This document shows, in pieces, positions 1 through 7,691 of a DNA stretch of 64,000 nucleotides (positions are counted from its first letter, which is position 1; every line of letters starts with the position of its first letter). The stretch spans positions 1-64,000 of the forward strand of contig JBLNDT010000052.1 of NCBI GenBank assembly GCA_050261915.1. The letters are read 5' to 3'. Source of the DNA: UBA699 sp050261915. Its GTDB lineage: Bacteria; Bacillota; Clostridia; Clostridiales; Clostridiaceae. The notes beneath the pieces are model-generated. The model ran no database searches. It saw only the letters and a list, made by a program, of their open reading frames with translations, and was not told where the DNA came from. The translations under genes were made by a program, and so were the position numbers.

Positions 1-461
1 TATACAGAAGGTCAGAGGAAGAACTACCAGCAAGAGTCGAAGAAGTTCATCATGCAAAGGAGGAAGGAATCATATTCCACCTATTAACTAACCCTGTAGA
101 AATCCTTGGAGATGAAAAGGGTTGGGTTAAAGGCATGAAGTGTATAAAGATGGAACTAGGAGAGCCTGATGAATCAGGAAGAAGAAGACCTGTGGAAGTA
201 CCAGGCTCAGAGTATGTGCTTGATGTGGATACAGTTATAATGTCTCTTGGAACATCACCAAATCCACTTATATCATCAACCACAAAGGGACTTGAAATAA
301 ACAGAAGAAAGTGCCTTGTGGCAAATGAGGAAACAGGACTTACCACAAAGGAAAAGGTATACGCAGGTGGAGATGCCGTAACAGGAGCTGCAACTGTAAT
401 ACTTGCCATGGGAGCTGGGAAAAAGGCTGCTAAGGCTATAGATGAATATTTAAGTAAATAA
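1..461 (+). CDS. gltA: NADPH-dependent glutamate synthase, 3' end
   Basis: This is the last ~152 codons of a gene that begins before the window; the frame is open from base 3. The visible part belongs to the FAD/NADPH-binding small subunit or homotetrameric glutamate synthase, which passes electrons from NADPH to make glutamate from glutamine and 2-oxoglutarate. The motifs RRSEEELPAR near the edge, VIMSLGTSPNP in the middle and VYAGGDAVTGAATVILAMGAG near the end are typical of the FAD-binding Rossmann region of this family. An internal ATG at 135 is not a start, because the homology runs through it. Known family, high confidence. Confidence 0.93.
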   Translation, partial: YRRSEEELPARVEEVHHAKEEGIIFHLLTNPVEILGDEKGWVKGMKCIKMELGEPDESGRRRPVEVPGSEYVLDVDTVIMSLGTSPNPLISSTTKGLEINRRKCLVANEETGLTTKEKVYAGGDAVTGAATVILAMGAGKKAAKAIDEYLSK

Positions 462-470
462 GGTGATTAA

Positions 471-1028
471 ATGGGTAAGATAAAAATTTGGACAAGACAA
501 GATGAAAATATTCTTGAGGTTCTAGACAAAGAAGGAAGATATATTGTAAAAAAAGAATATATTGAACAAAAGATGGAGGATTGTACTAAATTTTATCTTG
601 AGGTATATTCATGGTATACAAATAAAGCTAAAGAAATAGTACCAAAACCCCAGGATGTAAACTACCCAATATGGGTCTCCCTAAGTGGTGATTTTATGCT
701 TCAGCAGGTTCCAGGTACCGTTATTCTTGAGCTTTTAGTGGATGAAGAAGCTGTTATTGTAATGGACACTGAAAAATGGGGTAGAGTAGTGAATTTTTGG
801 TATGTACCTCTGGATTTGGAGGATGAGGAAAATTACGATAAAAAGCTTAAAAGCTATGGTATATGCAATGGTTCAAATGCATACATGAGCAATTTTTATC
901 CTCAGTTAAAAAGGGAAATTTTAAAAAGCTGGGACAGACTTTTTGACAATTCATATTCCATATCTGACTTGCGTCAGGGAACAATCTGGGAGGTGAAAAA
1001 AGAATGGGTGCAGAAGATAGAAAAATAA
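471..1028 (+). CDS. DUF3841 family protein (first of tandem pair)
   Basis: A 185-residue protein nine bases after gltA, with AGGTGATTAA as ribosome site. It resembles the DUF3841 family: an N-terminal IKIWTRQ strand, an F/Y-L-E-x-Y-x-W helix near residue 45, a YPIWVS motif near residue 65, and an acidic strand followed by W-x-x-V-x-N-F-W-Y near residue 105. No signal peptide or membrane segment is seen. The function of DUF3841 is unknown. The 3' end overlaps the start of a paralogue, so the two are probably translationally coupled. Confidence 0.8.
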   Translation: MGKIKIWTRQDENILEVLDKEGRYIVKKEYIEQKMEDCTKFYLEVYSWYTNKAKEIVPKPQDVNYPIWVSLSGDFMLQQVPGTVILELLVDEEAVIVMDTEKWGRVVNFWYVPLDLEDEENYDKKLKSYGICNGSNAYMSNFYPQLKREILKSWDRLFDNSYSISDLRQGTIWEVKKEWVQKIEK

Positions 1029-1591
1029 GGCTTTACACATCTCAAAGCAATGATGTGGTTAAGCTATTACAAGAACAGAAGGTATGTAATGTAAAAAGGG
1101 AATATATAGTGAAAAAATATGAAGAGGTTTCTCACATATTCCTTGAAGCTTACGACTGGTATATAAGCAAAGCAGTAAATCTTGTTGAAAAACCACAAGG
1201 CGCAGGATATCCTTACTGGGCTTTTACAGACTCAGAATATGCAGGCTGGTATCAGGGTTGTACTATGTTGGCTTTAGATGTCCCAGTAAATGAAGCAGTA
1301 TTTTTTAAAGTTAAGGATTGGTATAACATTTTAAACCTTTGTTACCTTCCAAAGGATGAAAAAGACCAGGAAACCTTTGATAAACTGCTGAATAATTACA
1401 ACATTAAAAATAACATGGAGGTTTTTACAACACCTTTTTATCCAGATATTAAACGAAAAGTCAAAACAAGCTGGGATAATTTATTTAAGTACCACAGCAG
1501 CATTGTTGATGGAACAATGAATATGCAATATATTCAGGCAGGTTTATGGGAACTAAAGCTTGAGTTGGTTGTGGATTCTAAAGAATTTTAA
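1004..1591 (+). CDS. DUF3841 family protein (second of tandem pair)
   Basis: A 195-residue paralogue of the preceding gene, overlapping it by 25 bases. The start is supported by GGGAGGTG a few bases upstream, inside the upstream gene. The same landmarks recur: IRLYTSQ at the start, F-L-E-A-Y-D-W-Y, GYPYWAF, W-Y-N-I-L-N-L-C-Y, then FYPDIKRKVKTSWDNLF, which matches FYPQLKREILKSWDRLF of the neighbour. The pair therefore arose by tandem duplication. Function unknown. Confidence 0.8.
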   Translation: MGAEDRKIRLYTSQSNDVVKLLQEQKVCNVKREYIVKKYEEVSHIFLEAYDWYISKAVNLVEKPQGAGYPYWAFTDSEYAGWYQGCTMLALDVPVNEAVFFKVKDWYNILNLCYLPKDEKDQETFDKLLNNYNIKNNMEVFTTPFYPDIKRKVKTSWDNLFKYHSSIVDGTMNMQYIQAGLWELKLELVVDSKEF

Positions 1592-1707
1592 GTTAATGGC
1601 AATTAACAATGCTTATAGTTAAAGCAGTAAGCATCATAATTAAAAATAACTTGCCAATCCCTGTGGTGATATAATTAGATTTACAAATATACCAAGGGAG
1701 GAAACAT

Positions 1708-2625
1708 ATGAAAAAGATACTAATTTCAATTATTACTGTAATAATGTTAGCAGCAGCTCTAGCAGGGTGTTCTCAGAAACCGGCAGCAAACTCAGGAAAT
1801 TCAGCTTATACTAATGATGACTTGCTGGTAAGTGCAGATTGGTTAAAAGACAATATGGACAAGGTAGTTATACTGGATGCAAGAGACTCAAAAGCCTATG
1901 CCGCAAAGCATATAACAAATTCAATAAATGTTACCTGGCAGCAGTTTACTGATATGGAAGGAAAGAAACCTGGTGACAAGGGCTGGGGAATTTTGCTTGA
2001 AGCATCAAAACTTGCTGATGCTATTGGTAAATTGGGAATTGACGGAACTAAAACAGTTGTAGTTTATGGAGCACCTCCATCAGCATGGGCTGAGGATGGA
2101 CGAATTGCATGGACACTTAAATCTGCTGGGTTGAAAAGTGTTAAGATATTAAATGGCGGGTATAAAGCATGGGAAACTAAAGGCTATTCAACAGACATAG
2201 CAGTACCAACTGTTAAGGCAGCTGCATTTAAAATTTCTGCAATAGATACAAGCTTAAATGTTACCACTGACTATTTAAACAGCAACATAAGTAAATTAAA
2301 AGTTATTGATGCCAGAGAAGCTGATGAATATAATGGAGCAGTAAAATATGGCGAAGCAAGAGGAGGTCATATACCTCAAGCTATAAACATAACCTGGACA
2401 CAACTATACAACACTGATGGAACTGTAAAGAGCCAGCAGGATATAGAAGCTATCCTTACAGCAAAAGGAATCACCAAAACTGATGAGATAGTTACATACT
2501 GTACAAAAGGAATAAGATCTGCCGATGAGGCGTTGATATTAAAAATGTGCGGCTATAATGCTAAAAATTATGATGCATCATATTATGAATGGGCTGGCAA
2601 TAGTTCTTTAACTGTAGAAAAATAA
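1708..2625 (+). CDS. Tandem-rhodanese sulfurtransferase lipoprotein
   Basis: A 305-residue secreted lipoprotein. A Lys-Lys start and hydrophobic stretch end in the lipobox LAGC (Cys21), so it should be anchored outside the membrane. Two rhodanese domains follow (about residues 40-160 and 185-300). The second carries the persulfide loop VTYCTKGIRSAD with the catalytic Cys. The first has VVVYGAPPSAW at that place, without Cys, and is probably structural. This is the thiosulfate/3-mercaptopyruvate sulfurtransferase arrangement. Ribosome site AAGGGAGG; a terminator follows. Substrate not evident. Confidence 0.88.
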   Translation: MKKILISIITVIMLAAALAGCSQKPAANSGNSAYTNDDLLVSADWLKDNMDKVVILDARDSKAYAAKHITNSINVTWQQFTDMEGKKPGDKGWGILLEASKLADAIGKLGIDGTKTVVVYGAPPSAWAEDGRIAWTLKSAGLKSVKILNGGYKAWETKGYSTDIAVPTVKAAAFKISAIDTSLNVTTDYLNSNISKLKVIDAREADEYNGAVKYGEARGGHIPQAINITWTQLYNTDGTVKSQQDIEAILTAKGITKTDEIVTYCTKGIRSADEALILKMCGYNAKNYDASYYEWAGNSSLTVEK

Positions 2626-2641
2626 ACAAATTTAATTACTT

Positions 2642-2686
2642 CCCCTAGGGCCTGGATGATAATAAGTCTGGGTTCTAGGGGTTTTA
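2642..2686 (+). terminator. Rho-independent terminator after the rhodanese gene
   Basis: CCCCTAGGGCC at 2642-2652 pairs with GGTTCTAGGGG at 2671-2681 (two G-T pairs) and is followed by TTTTATTT. It separates the rhodanese gene from the arsenic island. Confidence 0.8.
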
Positions 2687-2697
2687 TTTAATAAATA

Positions 2698-2728
2698 GTT
2701 GCAAATTGCAACAGTTTTATGTTACAAT
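2698..2728 (+). promoter_or_regulatory. Promoter with MarR-type palindrome for the marR-arsM operon
   Basis: A perfect 7-1-7 inverted repeat, GTTGCAAATTGCAAC (2698-2712), overlaps a -35-like TTGCAA (2699-2704). A TACAAT -10 lies at 2723-2728 after an 18-bp spacer. The position is what autorepression by the adjacent MarR-like regulator would need; TTGCAA half sites are common for this family. Inference from sequence and position. Confidence 0.6.
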
Positions 2729-2745
2729 CAAGTTGAGGTGAGCAT

Positions 2746-3186
2746 ATGGATAAACATGGTAGTAATTATATGAGGGAATTGATAAGAGTATTGGTGAGAA
2801 ACCTTGGTGTATTAGAAAAGTACGATGCTGGCTGCTGCGGGGTTTCCATAGCACAGTGCCATGCAATTGTTGAGATAGGCAGAAATAATGAGATTTCTTT
2901 AAACGAGCTGGCTGAACTTTTGACCTTAGATAAAAGCACAATGAGCAGAACCATAAACAATCTAGTAGAAAGTGGTTTGGTGATAAGAGAGCTGCACCCA
3001 GAGGACAGAAGGTATATTACAATAAAGCTTACTGAACAAGGAAATAAAGTATATAAAAATATAGAAGGAAGCATGACGGACTATTATGGAAAAATCTTCA
3101 GCTCCATACCTGAAGATAGGCGTGAACAGGTATTAGAAAGCCTAAAGATGCTGATTGATGCTGTTAATGATAATAAATGTTGTTAG
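2746..3186 (+). CDS. MarR family regulator leading the arsM operon
   Basis: A 146-residue winged-helix regulator with ribosome site GAGGTGAG. Residues 55-110 form the MarR DNA-binding core: ISLNELAELLTLDKSTMSRTI, then the wing with the family D-R-R-Y motif. It carries unusual cysteines: Cys30, Cys31 and Cys38 in the N-terminal dimerisation helix region, and a Cys-Cys C terminus. With arsM directly downstream (its ribosome site overlaps this stop codon), a thiol-based arsenite or metal response is a reasonable inference but untested. A palindrome in its own promoter suggests autoregulation. Confidence 0.85.
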   Translation: MDKHGSNYMRELIRVLVRNLGVLEKYDAGCCGVSIAQCHAIVEIGRNNEISLNELAELLTLDKSTMSRTINNLVESGLVIRELHPEDRRYITIKLTEQGNKVYKNIEGSMTDYYGKIFSSIPEDRREQVLESLKMLIDAVNDNKCC

Positions 3187-3197
3187 GAGGAATGAAA

Positions 3198-4007
3198 ATG
3201 AAAGGTAATATTAAAAGTGAAGTAAAAGAATACTATGGAAACATTGCAAAGAATGTGAGCAAGAGCTCAAAGGGAAGCTGCGGCTGCAGCTCCTCCTGTT
3301 GCGGAAGTACAGATTCAAATCTGTATACGAAAGAGTATATACAGGGACTTCCTGATGAAGTGGTAAATGCATCCCTAGGCTGTGCCAATCCAATAGTCCT
3401 TGCAAATCCACAAGATGGAGAAGTGGTTCTTGACCTTGGGAGTGGTGGAGGAATTGATGTTTTCATATCAGCAAAATATGTAGGAAAAACTGGTAAAGTT
3501 TATGGATTGGATATGACTGACGAAATGCTGGATCTTGCCAACAGCAACAAAGAAAAAATGGTGGCTGAAAATGTTGAATTTATAAAGGGGTATATTGAGG
3601 ATATTCCTCTTGAGGATGGTACAATAGATGTAATTACGTCTAACTGCGTGATTAACCTTTGCGAAAGCAAGGAAGATGCACTGGCGGAAGCGTATAGAGT
3701 TTTAAAACCAGGAGGAAGACTTGCCATTGCAGATGTAGTGGTTCTTAAGGATATCCCTGAAGAGATAAAAAAGAGCGTGGAAATGTGGGTTGGATGCATA
3801 GCTGGGGCACTGCCTGTAAAGGAATATGAGGAAATATTAAAAAAGGTAGGCTTTAAGGATATAACAATTACCCCGGTAAATATTTATACAAAGGATATAA
3901 TTGAAGAAACTGCAAGAAACAAAAATGCAGCCAAACTTCTTGAAGGAATGGATATGGATGCAGCAGACGGAGCTTTTGCTGGTGCTCATGTAAAAGCATA
4001 TAAATAA
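3198..4007 (+). CDS. arsM: Arsenite S-adenosylmethionine methyltransferase
   Basis: A 269-residue cytosolic enzyme that methylates As(III) using SAM. The SAM-binding motif is VVLDLGSGGGIDVF near residues 76-89. The three conserved arsenic-binding cysteines of ArsM are present: Cys62 (SLGCANP), Cys150 (SNCVIN) and Cys200 (WVGCIAG). There is also an N-terminal cluster CGCSSSCC (28-35), seen in many anaerobe ArsM proteins. I chose the ATG at 3198 because TAGGAGG lies seven bases before it. In-frame codons at 3177 and 3192 are upstream of, or too close to, that site. Confidence 0.93.
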   Translation: MKGNIKSEVKEYYGNIAKNVSKSSKGSCGCSSSCCGSTDSNLYTKEYIQGLPDEVVNASLGCANPIVLANPQDGEVVLDLGSGGGIDVFISAKYVGKTGKVYGLDMTDEMLDLANSNKEKMVAENVEFIKGYIEDIPLEDGTIDVITSNCVINLCESKEDALAEAYRVLKPGGRLAIADVVVLKDIPEEIKKSVEMWVGCIAGALPVKEYEEILKKVGFKDITITPVNIYTKDIIEETARNKNAAKLLEGMDMDAADGAFAGAHVKAYK

Positions 4008-4020
4008 AGAGGTGTTTTTT

Positions 4021-4521
4021 ATGAATTATGAGATTATGGAATTAAAGTCCAGTGACTTTGAACAGGCTGCAGAAATTTATATTGAAGGCATTAATACCGG
4101 CATGGCCACATTTCAAACTGAAGTTCCATCCTGGGAAGAATGGGATAACAGCCATGTTGGGTGCTGCAGGTTGGCGGCAAAGGTTGGAGACGTAGTTTTG
4201 GGATGGACTGCATTAAGTCCCACCTCCGGAAGGTGAGTTTACAGAGGTGTTGCTGAGGTCAGCATTTATATTGGTGAGAAATACAGGGGTCATGGAGTAG
4301 GAACAGCACTGCTCCATGAATTAATCAAGCAGTCGGAGGAAAATGGCTTTTGGACTTTGCAGGCAGGAATAATGCGTGAAAATGAGGCAAGCATAAAGCT
4401 TCACAAAAGCTGTGGTTTCAGGGAAGTAGGCTTTAGGGAGAAGCTAGGAAGAATGAGTGATGGAGTTTGGCATGATGTTGTTTTGATGGAGTATAGAAGC
4501 AAGGTAGTTGGAGTAGAATAA
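4021..4521 (+). CDS. GNAT N-acetyltransferase with in-frame TGA at codon 72 (candidate selenoprotein, or recent nonsense mutant)
   Basis: The frame starts at ATG 4021 (AGAGGTG just upstream) and runs to TAA 4519-4521 with one TGA at 4234-4236. Both halves fit one acetyltransferase of the phosphinothricin/arsinothricin (ArsN/PAT-like) type. The first has the N-terminal fold and GWTALSP. The second has VYRGVAEVSIYI, the acetyl-CoA loop YRGHGVGTALL, LHKSCGFREVGF and GVWHDVVLME. From memory, relatives read S-x-R-C-V-Y here, so TGA replaces a Cys codon. No frameshift, second stop or loss of conserved motifs is visible. A SECIS-like hairpin follows the TGA. Full product 166 residues if TGA is read; 71 if not. 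Confidence 0.75.
4237..4270 (+). promoter_or_regulatory. Candidate bacterial SECIS hairpin downstream of the in-frame TGA
   Basis: TGCTG (4251-4255) and CAGCA (4260-4264) form a perfect short stem closing the loop AGGT, with GG at its centre, 21-22 nt after the TGA. A U precedes the stem and could bulge. The E. coli fdhF element has a similar GUUGC...GGUC apex at +19/20. bSECIS elements are weakly conserved and the match could be chance; structure prediction is needed. SelA/B/C/D genes are not in this window. Confidence 0.45.
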
Positions 4522-4533
4522 AGGAGTAATGTT

Positions 4534-4965
4534 ATGGAAAAAATAGAACAAGCTATTTCTTATTTAACCCAGGGTGCCAATTGTGCCCAAAGTGTTTTAT
4601 TAGCTTTTAGTGAAGATTTAGGAATAACTGAAGACTTGGCTTTAAAAATTGCTTCAGGATTTGGCGGCGGGATGTGCCAAGGGGAGGTTTGCGGAGCTGT
4701 TACTGGTGCAATGATGGTGCTGAGTCTTAAATATGGAGACAGTGGGATTCCTGACAGTGAAACCAAGGAAAAAATATATCATCTGATAAGGTCCTTTAGT
4801 GATGAATTTAAAAATAAGAACGGTTCTATTAATTGCAGTAATTTGCTTGGGATTGATTTGCAGAAAGAAGAAAATAGAGCTGTGGCAAGAGAAAACGGAC
4901 TGTTTAAGGATAATTGTTCAAGGTTTGTTGAAAATGCCGTTAAAATTTTAGAGACATTATTTTAA
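4534..4965 (+). CDS. C_GCAxxG_C_C family redox-type protein
   Basis: A 143-residue protein with ribosome site AAGGAG, 12 bases after the acetyltransferase stop. It has the family's Cys pattern: GANCAQSVLLAF near residue 16, GFGGGMCQGEVCGAVTGAMM near residue 45, then SINCSNLLG and DNCSRFVENA in the C-terminal half. The family is of unproven function, usually considered redox or metal related, and some members elsewhere are selenoproteins. It ends the marR-arsM transcription unit; a terminator follows. Confidence 0.85.
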   Translation: MEKIEQAISYLTQGANCAQSVLLAFSEDLGITEDLALKIASGFGGGMCQGEVCGAVTGAMMVLSLKYGDSGIPDSETKEKIYHLIRSFSDEFKNKNGSINCSNLLGIDLQKEENRAVARENGLFKDNCSRFVENAVKILETLF

Positions 4966-4996
4966 TATATTCCCTATTTTATATTCAATAAGACAC

Positions 4997-5040
4997 AAGT
5001 ACCTGCAAAGCTTATTTATAGGCCTGCAGGTACTTTTTTA
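4997..5040 (+). terminator. Terminator of the marR-arsM operon
   Basis: AAGTACCTGCA (4997-5007) pairs perfectly with TGCAGGTACTT (5025-5035), followed by a T run. Confidence 0.85.
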
Positions 5041-5067
5041 TTGGATTAATTGTTTTAATTTGGTACA

Positions 5068-5145
5068 TTGACAATCATCGATATGGTTGGTACCATATAG
5101 TTATATTATATCGATAAAGTTCGATATCATTGATATATGTCGATA
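5068..5145 (+). promoter_or_regulatory. arsRDA-acr3-arsC promoter and ArsR operator region
   Basis: A consensus TTGACA at 5068-5073 is followed, 17 bp later, by TACCAT (5091-5096). Downstream lie the palindrome TATCGATA (5109-5116), a perfect 6-1-6 inverted repeat ATATCA-T-TGATAT (5124-5136) and a further TCGATA half (5140-5145). Such clustered ATCGATA/ATATC repeats just before arsR suit binding of an ArsR dimer. The operator assignment is inferred. Confidence 0.65.
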
Positions 5146-5161
5146 ACTGGAGGAGAATTGA

Positions 5162-5482
5162 ATGAATCAATCATATTCTGAGTATGCTTCCTTATTTAAG
5201 GCTGTGTCGGATGAGACTAGACTAAAGATTATTGATATGCTTTCCTGCGGAGAAATGTGTGCATGCGATATATTGGAAGAAATAAGCATTTCGCAATCTA
5301 CATTAAGCTACCATATGAAACTACTAACTGATAGCGGTCTTGTAAACGGAAGACGTGACGGTGCCTGGATGAGATATACATTAAATAATGAAAAAACTAA
5401 AGCAGTTGTTGAATTTTTTGCCCTGATTACCAGTGATAAAGAAGACTGCATTTGTAAAAAATATAAAAGTAATAATTGTTAA
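5162..5482 (+). CDS. arsR: ArsR family arsenite-responsive repressor
   Basis: A 106-residue winged-helix repressor with ribosome site GGAGGAG. The metal site is the ELCVCDL-type motif EMCACDIL near residues 31-38, with the Cys-x-Cys pair at the start of the recognition-helix region as in plasmid R773 ArsR. ISQSTLSYHMKLLTDSGLV is the helix-turn-helix. A Cys-rich tail (DCICKK, NNC) follows. As(III) binding should release DNA and induce the operon. It heads arsD-arsA-acr3-arsC; repeats in its leader are the likely operator. Confidence 0.92.
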   Translation: MNQSYSEYASLFKAVSDETRLKIIDMLSCGEMCACDILEEISISQSTLSYHMKLLTDSGLVNGRRDGAWMRYTLNNEKTKAVVEFFALITSDKEDCICKKYKSNNC

Positions 5483-5506
5483 TTAATTTTACAGGAGGAA
5501 TTTATT

Positions 5507-5878
5507 ATGAAAAAAGTAGAAATATTTGACCCTGCAATGTGCTGTTCCACAGGAGTGTGTGGACCATCCGTTGACCCTGTGCTAATGAGGATTGCTGCTG
5601 TAATCAATAACCTTAAAGAAAAAGGAATAGTGATTGAGAGACATGGGCTTTCTAGCCAACCGCAGGACTTTGTTTCAAATAAGGTAATCAGTGAAATTCT
5701 ACAAAAAGAGGGGGCGGAAGTACTTCCAGTTACTCTTGTAGATGGTGAAATTGCTAAAACAAAGGAATATCCAACAAATGAAGAGTTATCAAATTGGTTA
5801 GGAGTAGAAGTTACAACTAGGCAGCCTCTCAAGAAATTCAATGGGGGCTGCGGCTGCGGACCAAAGGGGTGTTGCTAA
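5507..5878 (+). CDS. arsD: Arsenic metallochaperone / weak repressor ArsD
   Basis: A 123-residue ArsD. The N-terminal As(III)-binding triad is present (DPAMCCSTGVCG, Cys12, Cys13, Cys18). The C terminus GGCGCGPKGCC holds two more vicinal-type Cys groups found in full-length ArsD. ArsD hands As(III) to the ArsA ATPase. It lies 24 bases after arsR with ribosome site AGGAGG, and its stop is one base before the arsA ATG, so synthesis of chaperone and ATPase is likely coupled. Confidence 0.93.
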   Translation: MKKVEIFDPAMCCSTGVCGPSVDPVLMRIAAVINNLKEKGIVIERHGLSSQPQDFVSNKVISEILQKEGAEVLPVTLVDGEIAKTKEYPTNEELSNWLGVEVTTRQPLKKFNGGCGCGPKGCC

Positions 5879-5879
5879 A

Positions 5880-7646
5880 ATGGCATACAAAGAAATTAAA
5901 AAGTTTGATTTAGATAAAATAAGCCTGACAAAATATTTATTTTTTACAGGTAAAGGCGGTGTAGGAAAAACATCAACAGCTTGTGCAGTTGCAGTAAAGC
6001 TGGCGGATAGCGGCAAGAAAATTTTACTGATTAGCACAGACCCCGCCTCCAACCTGCAGGATGTTTTCAATACTGAACTTGATGGAAAAGGCAGGCCAAT
6101 AGAAGGTGTACCAGGGCTTTTTGTAGCAAATTTGAATCCGGAGGAAGCCGCCAGGGAGTATAGGGAATCAGTTATTGCACCCTATAGGGGTGTCTTCCCC
6201 CAAAGTGTAATAACTAATATGGAGGAACAGCTTTCTGGCTCCTGCACCGTTGAAATTGCGGCATTTGACCAATTTACAAACTTTATAACCAATAAAACAA
6301 TGGAAGATATGTATGATTATATAATCTTTGATACTGCGCCAACAGGACATACACTTCGTATGCTGCAGCTGCCATCGGCATGGAGTAATTTTATTAGTGA
6401 AAGTACTCATGGTGCATCATGTTTAGGTCAGCTTGCAGGGCTTGAAGGTAAAAAGACTATTTATAAGGAAGCTGTTGAAAATCTTTCAGACAGTCAGAAA
6501 ACAATACTTATACTTGTTTCAAGACCCGAGGAAACTCCTCTTCTGGAGGCTGAGCGTTCTAGTGCTGAACTCAGGGATTTAGGCATAAATAATCAAATGT
6601 TAATTATTAATGGTTTGATGGAAGAAGCCACTGATGATGTTTCTAGCAGGATACTGGATAAACAAAATATGGCTATGGATAATATGCCTCAAGGTTTAAA
6701 GGAACTAAAGAGCTATGTTATACCACTTCGTTCCTATAACATTTTAGGACTCGACAATATAAGAGCATTTTTAAGTGGTGATGATTACTCCAAAGTTAAA
6801 TCCTTCGGTAAATCATTGGACTTGAAAGGTTTGGATGATTTGGTTGAAGATATTTATATGTCTGGTAAAAAAGTAGTATTTACAATGGGAAAAGGCGGAG
6901 TTGGGAAAACAACAATTGCAGCTGCAATAGCGTTGGCTCTTGCAAAGAAAGGCGTAAAGGTTCATTTAACTTCCACAGACCCAGCCAACCATTTAAAATA
7001 TGTAATGGAAGGCAGTGAGAATATCTCACAAAGCAAAATTGATGAAAAACAGGAACTTTTAAAATATCAAATTGAGGTGTTAGCTAAGGCAAGGGAAACA
7101 ATGAGTGAAGATGATGTGGCTTATGTTGAGGAAGATTTGCGTTCTCCATGCACACAGGAAATCGCTGTATTCAGGGCTTTTGCAGAAGTGGTTGACAGGT
7201 CTGAAAATCAAGTTGTGGTTATTGATACCGCACCAACAGGACATACGTTACTGCTGCTGGATTCAACCCAAAGCTATCATCGTGAGGTTCAGAGAACCAA
7301 AGGTGAGATACCAATTTCGGTACAGAGACTGTTGCCAAGACTTCGCGATGAAAACCAGACAGAGGTTGTTATTGTAACCTTGCCAGAAGCCACTCCCGTA
7401 TTTGAGGCTCAAAGACTTCAAAGTGATTTAAGCAGGGCAGGAATTAATAACAAATGGTGGGTTGTTAATCAATGTATTTCATTAACTGATACAAATAATC
7501 CTATGCTTATGGCACGTGCCGAATCAGAAAAAATATGGCTTGAAAAGGTACATGAGATAAGTGAAGGTAACTTTGCGGCAATACCTTGGGTTCAAGACCC
7601 GGGGGTACAAAGCTTCGTGGAAATTAAACGAAATAGCAGCAAATAA
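5880..7646 (+). CDS. arsA: Arsenite pump-driving ATPase ArsA
   Basis: A 588-residue two-domain ATPase. Each half has a P-loop (GKGGVGKTS at residues 24-32 and GKGGVGKTT near residue 336) and the DTAPTGHT signature. The three As(III)-binding cysteines equivalent to Cys113, Cys172 and Cys422 of R773 ArsA occur in LSGSCTVEIAAF, GASCLGQLAG and RSPCTQEIAVF. The ATG at 5880 follows AAAGGGGTG and gives the normal N terminus; an upstream in-frame codon at 5841 lies inside arsD and is not needed. It should energise the Acr3 carrier encoded next. Confidence 0.95.
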   Translation: MAYKEIKKFDLDKISLTKYLFFTGKGGVGKTSTACAVAVKLADSGKKILLISTDPASNLQDVFNTELDGKGRPIEGVPGLFVANLNPEEAAREYRESVIAPYRGVFPQSVITNMEEQLSGSCTVEIAAFDQFTNFITNKTMEDMYDYIIFDTAPTGHTLRMLQLPSAWSNFISESTHGASCLGQLAGLEGKKTIYKEAVENLSDSQKTILILVSRPEETPLLEAERSSAELRDLGINNQMLIINGLMEEATDDVSSRILDKQNMAMDNMPQGLKELKSYVIPLRSYNILGLDNIRAFLSGDDYSKVKSFGKSLDLKGLDDLVEDIYMSGKKVVFTMGKGGVGKTTIAAAIALALAKKGVKVHLTSTDPANHLKYVMEGSENISQSKIDEKQELLKYQIEVLAKARETMSEDDVAYVEEDLRSPCTQEIAVFRAFAEVVDRSENQVVVIDTAPTGHTLLLLDSTQSYHREVQRTKGEIPISVQRLLPRLRDENQTEVVIVTLPEATPVFEAQRLQSDLSRAGINNKWWVVNQCISLTDTNNPMLMARAESEKIWLEKVHEISEGNFAAIPWVQDPGVQSFVEIKRNSSK

Positions 7647-7691
7647 TATTTTGAAATTAAGATTAAAAAATAGGTTGATGGGGTGATTAAA

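Noticed and set aside
4021..4236. A complete 71-residue truncated protein ending at the TGA
   Set aside because: It covers only half a GNAT fold, and the matching second half continues in the same frame without a ribosome site of its own. One interrupted or recoded gene is the better description.
5841..5879. N-terminal extension of ArsA starting inside arsD
   Set aside because: The extra 13 residues come from another frame of the Cys-rich arsD end. ATG 5880 has a ribosome site and gives the normal ArsA start.
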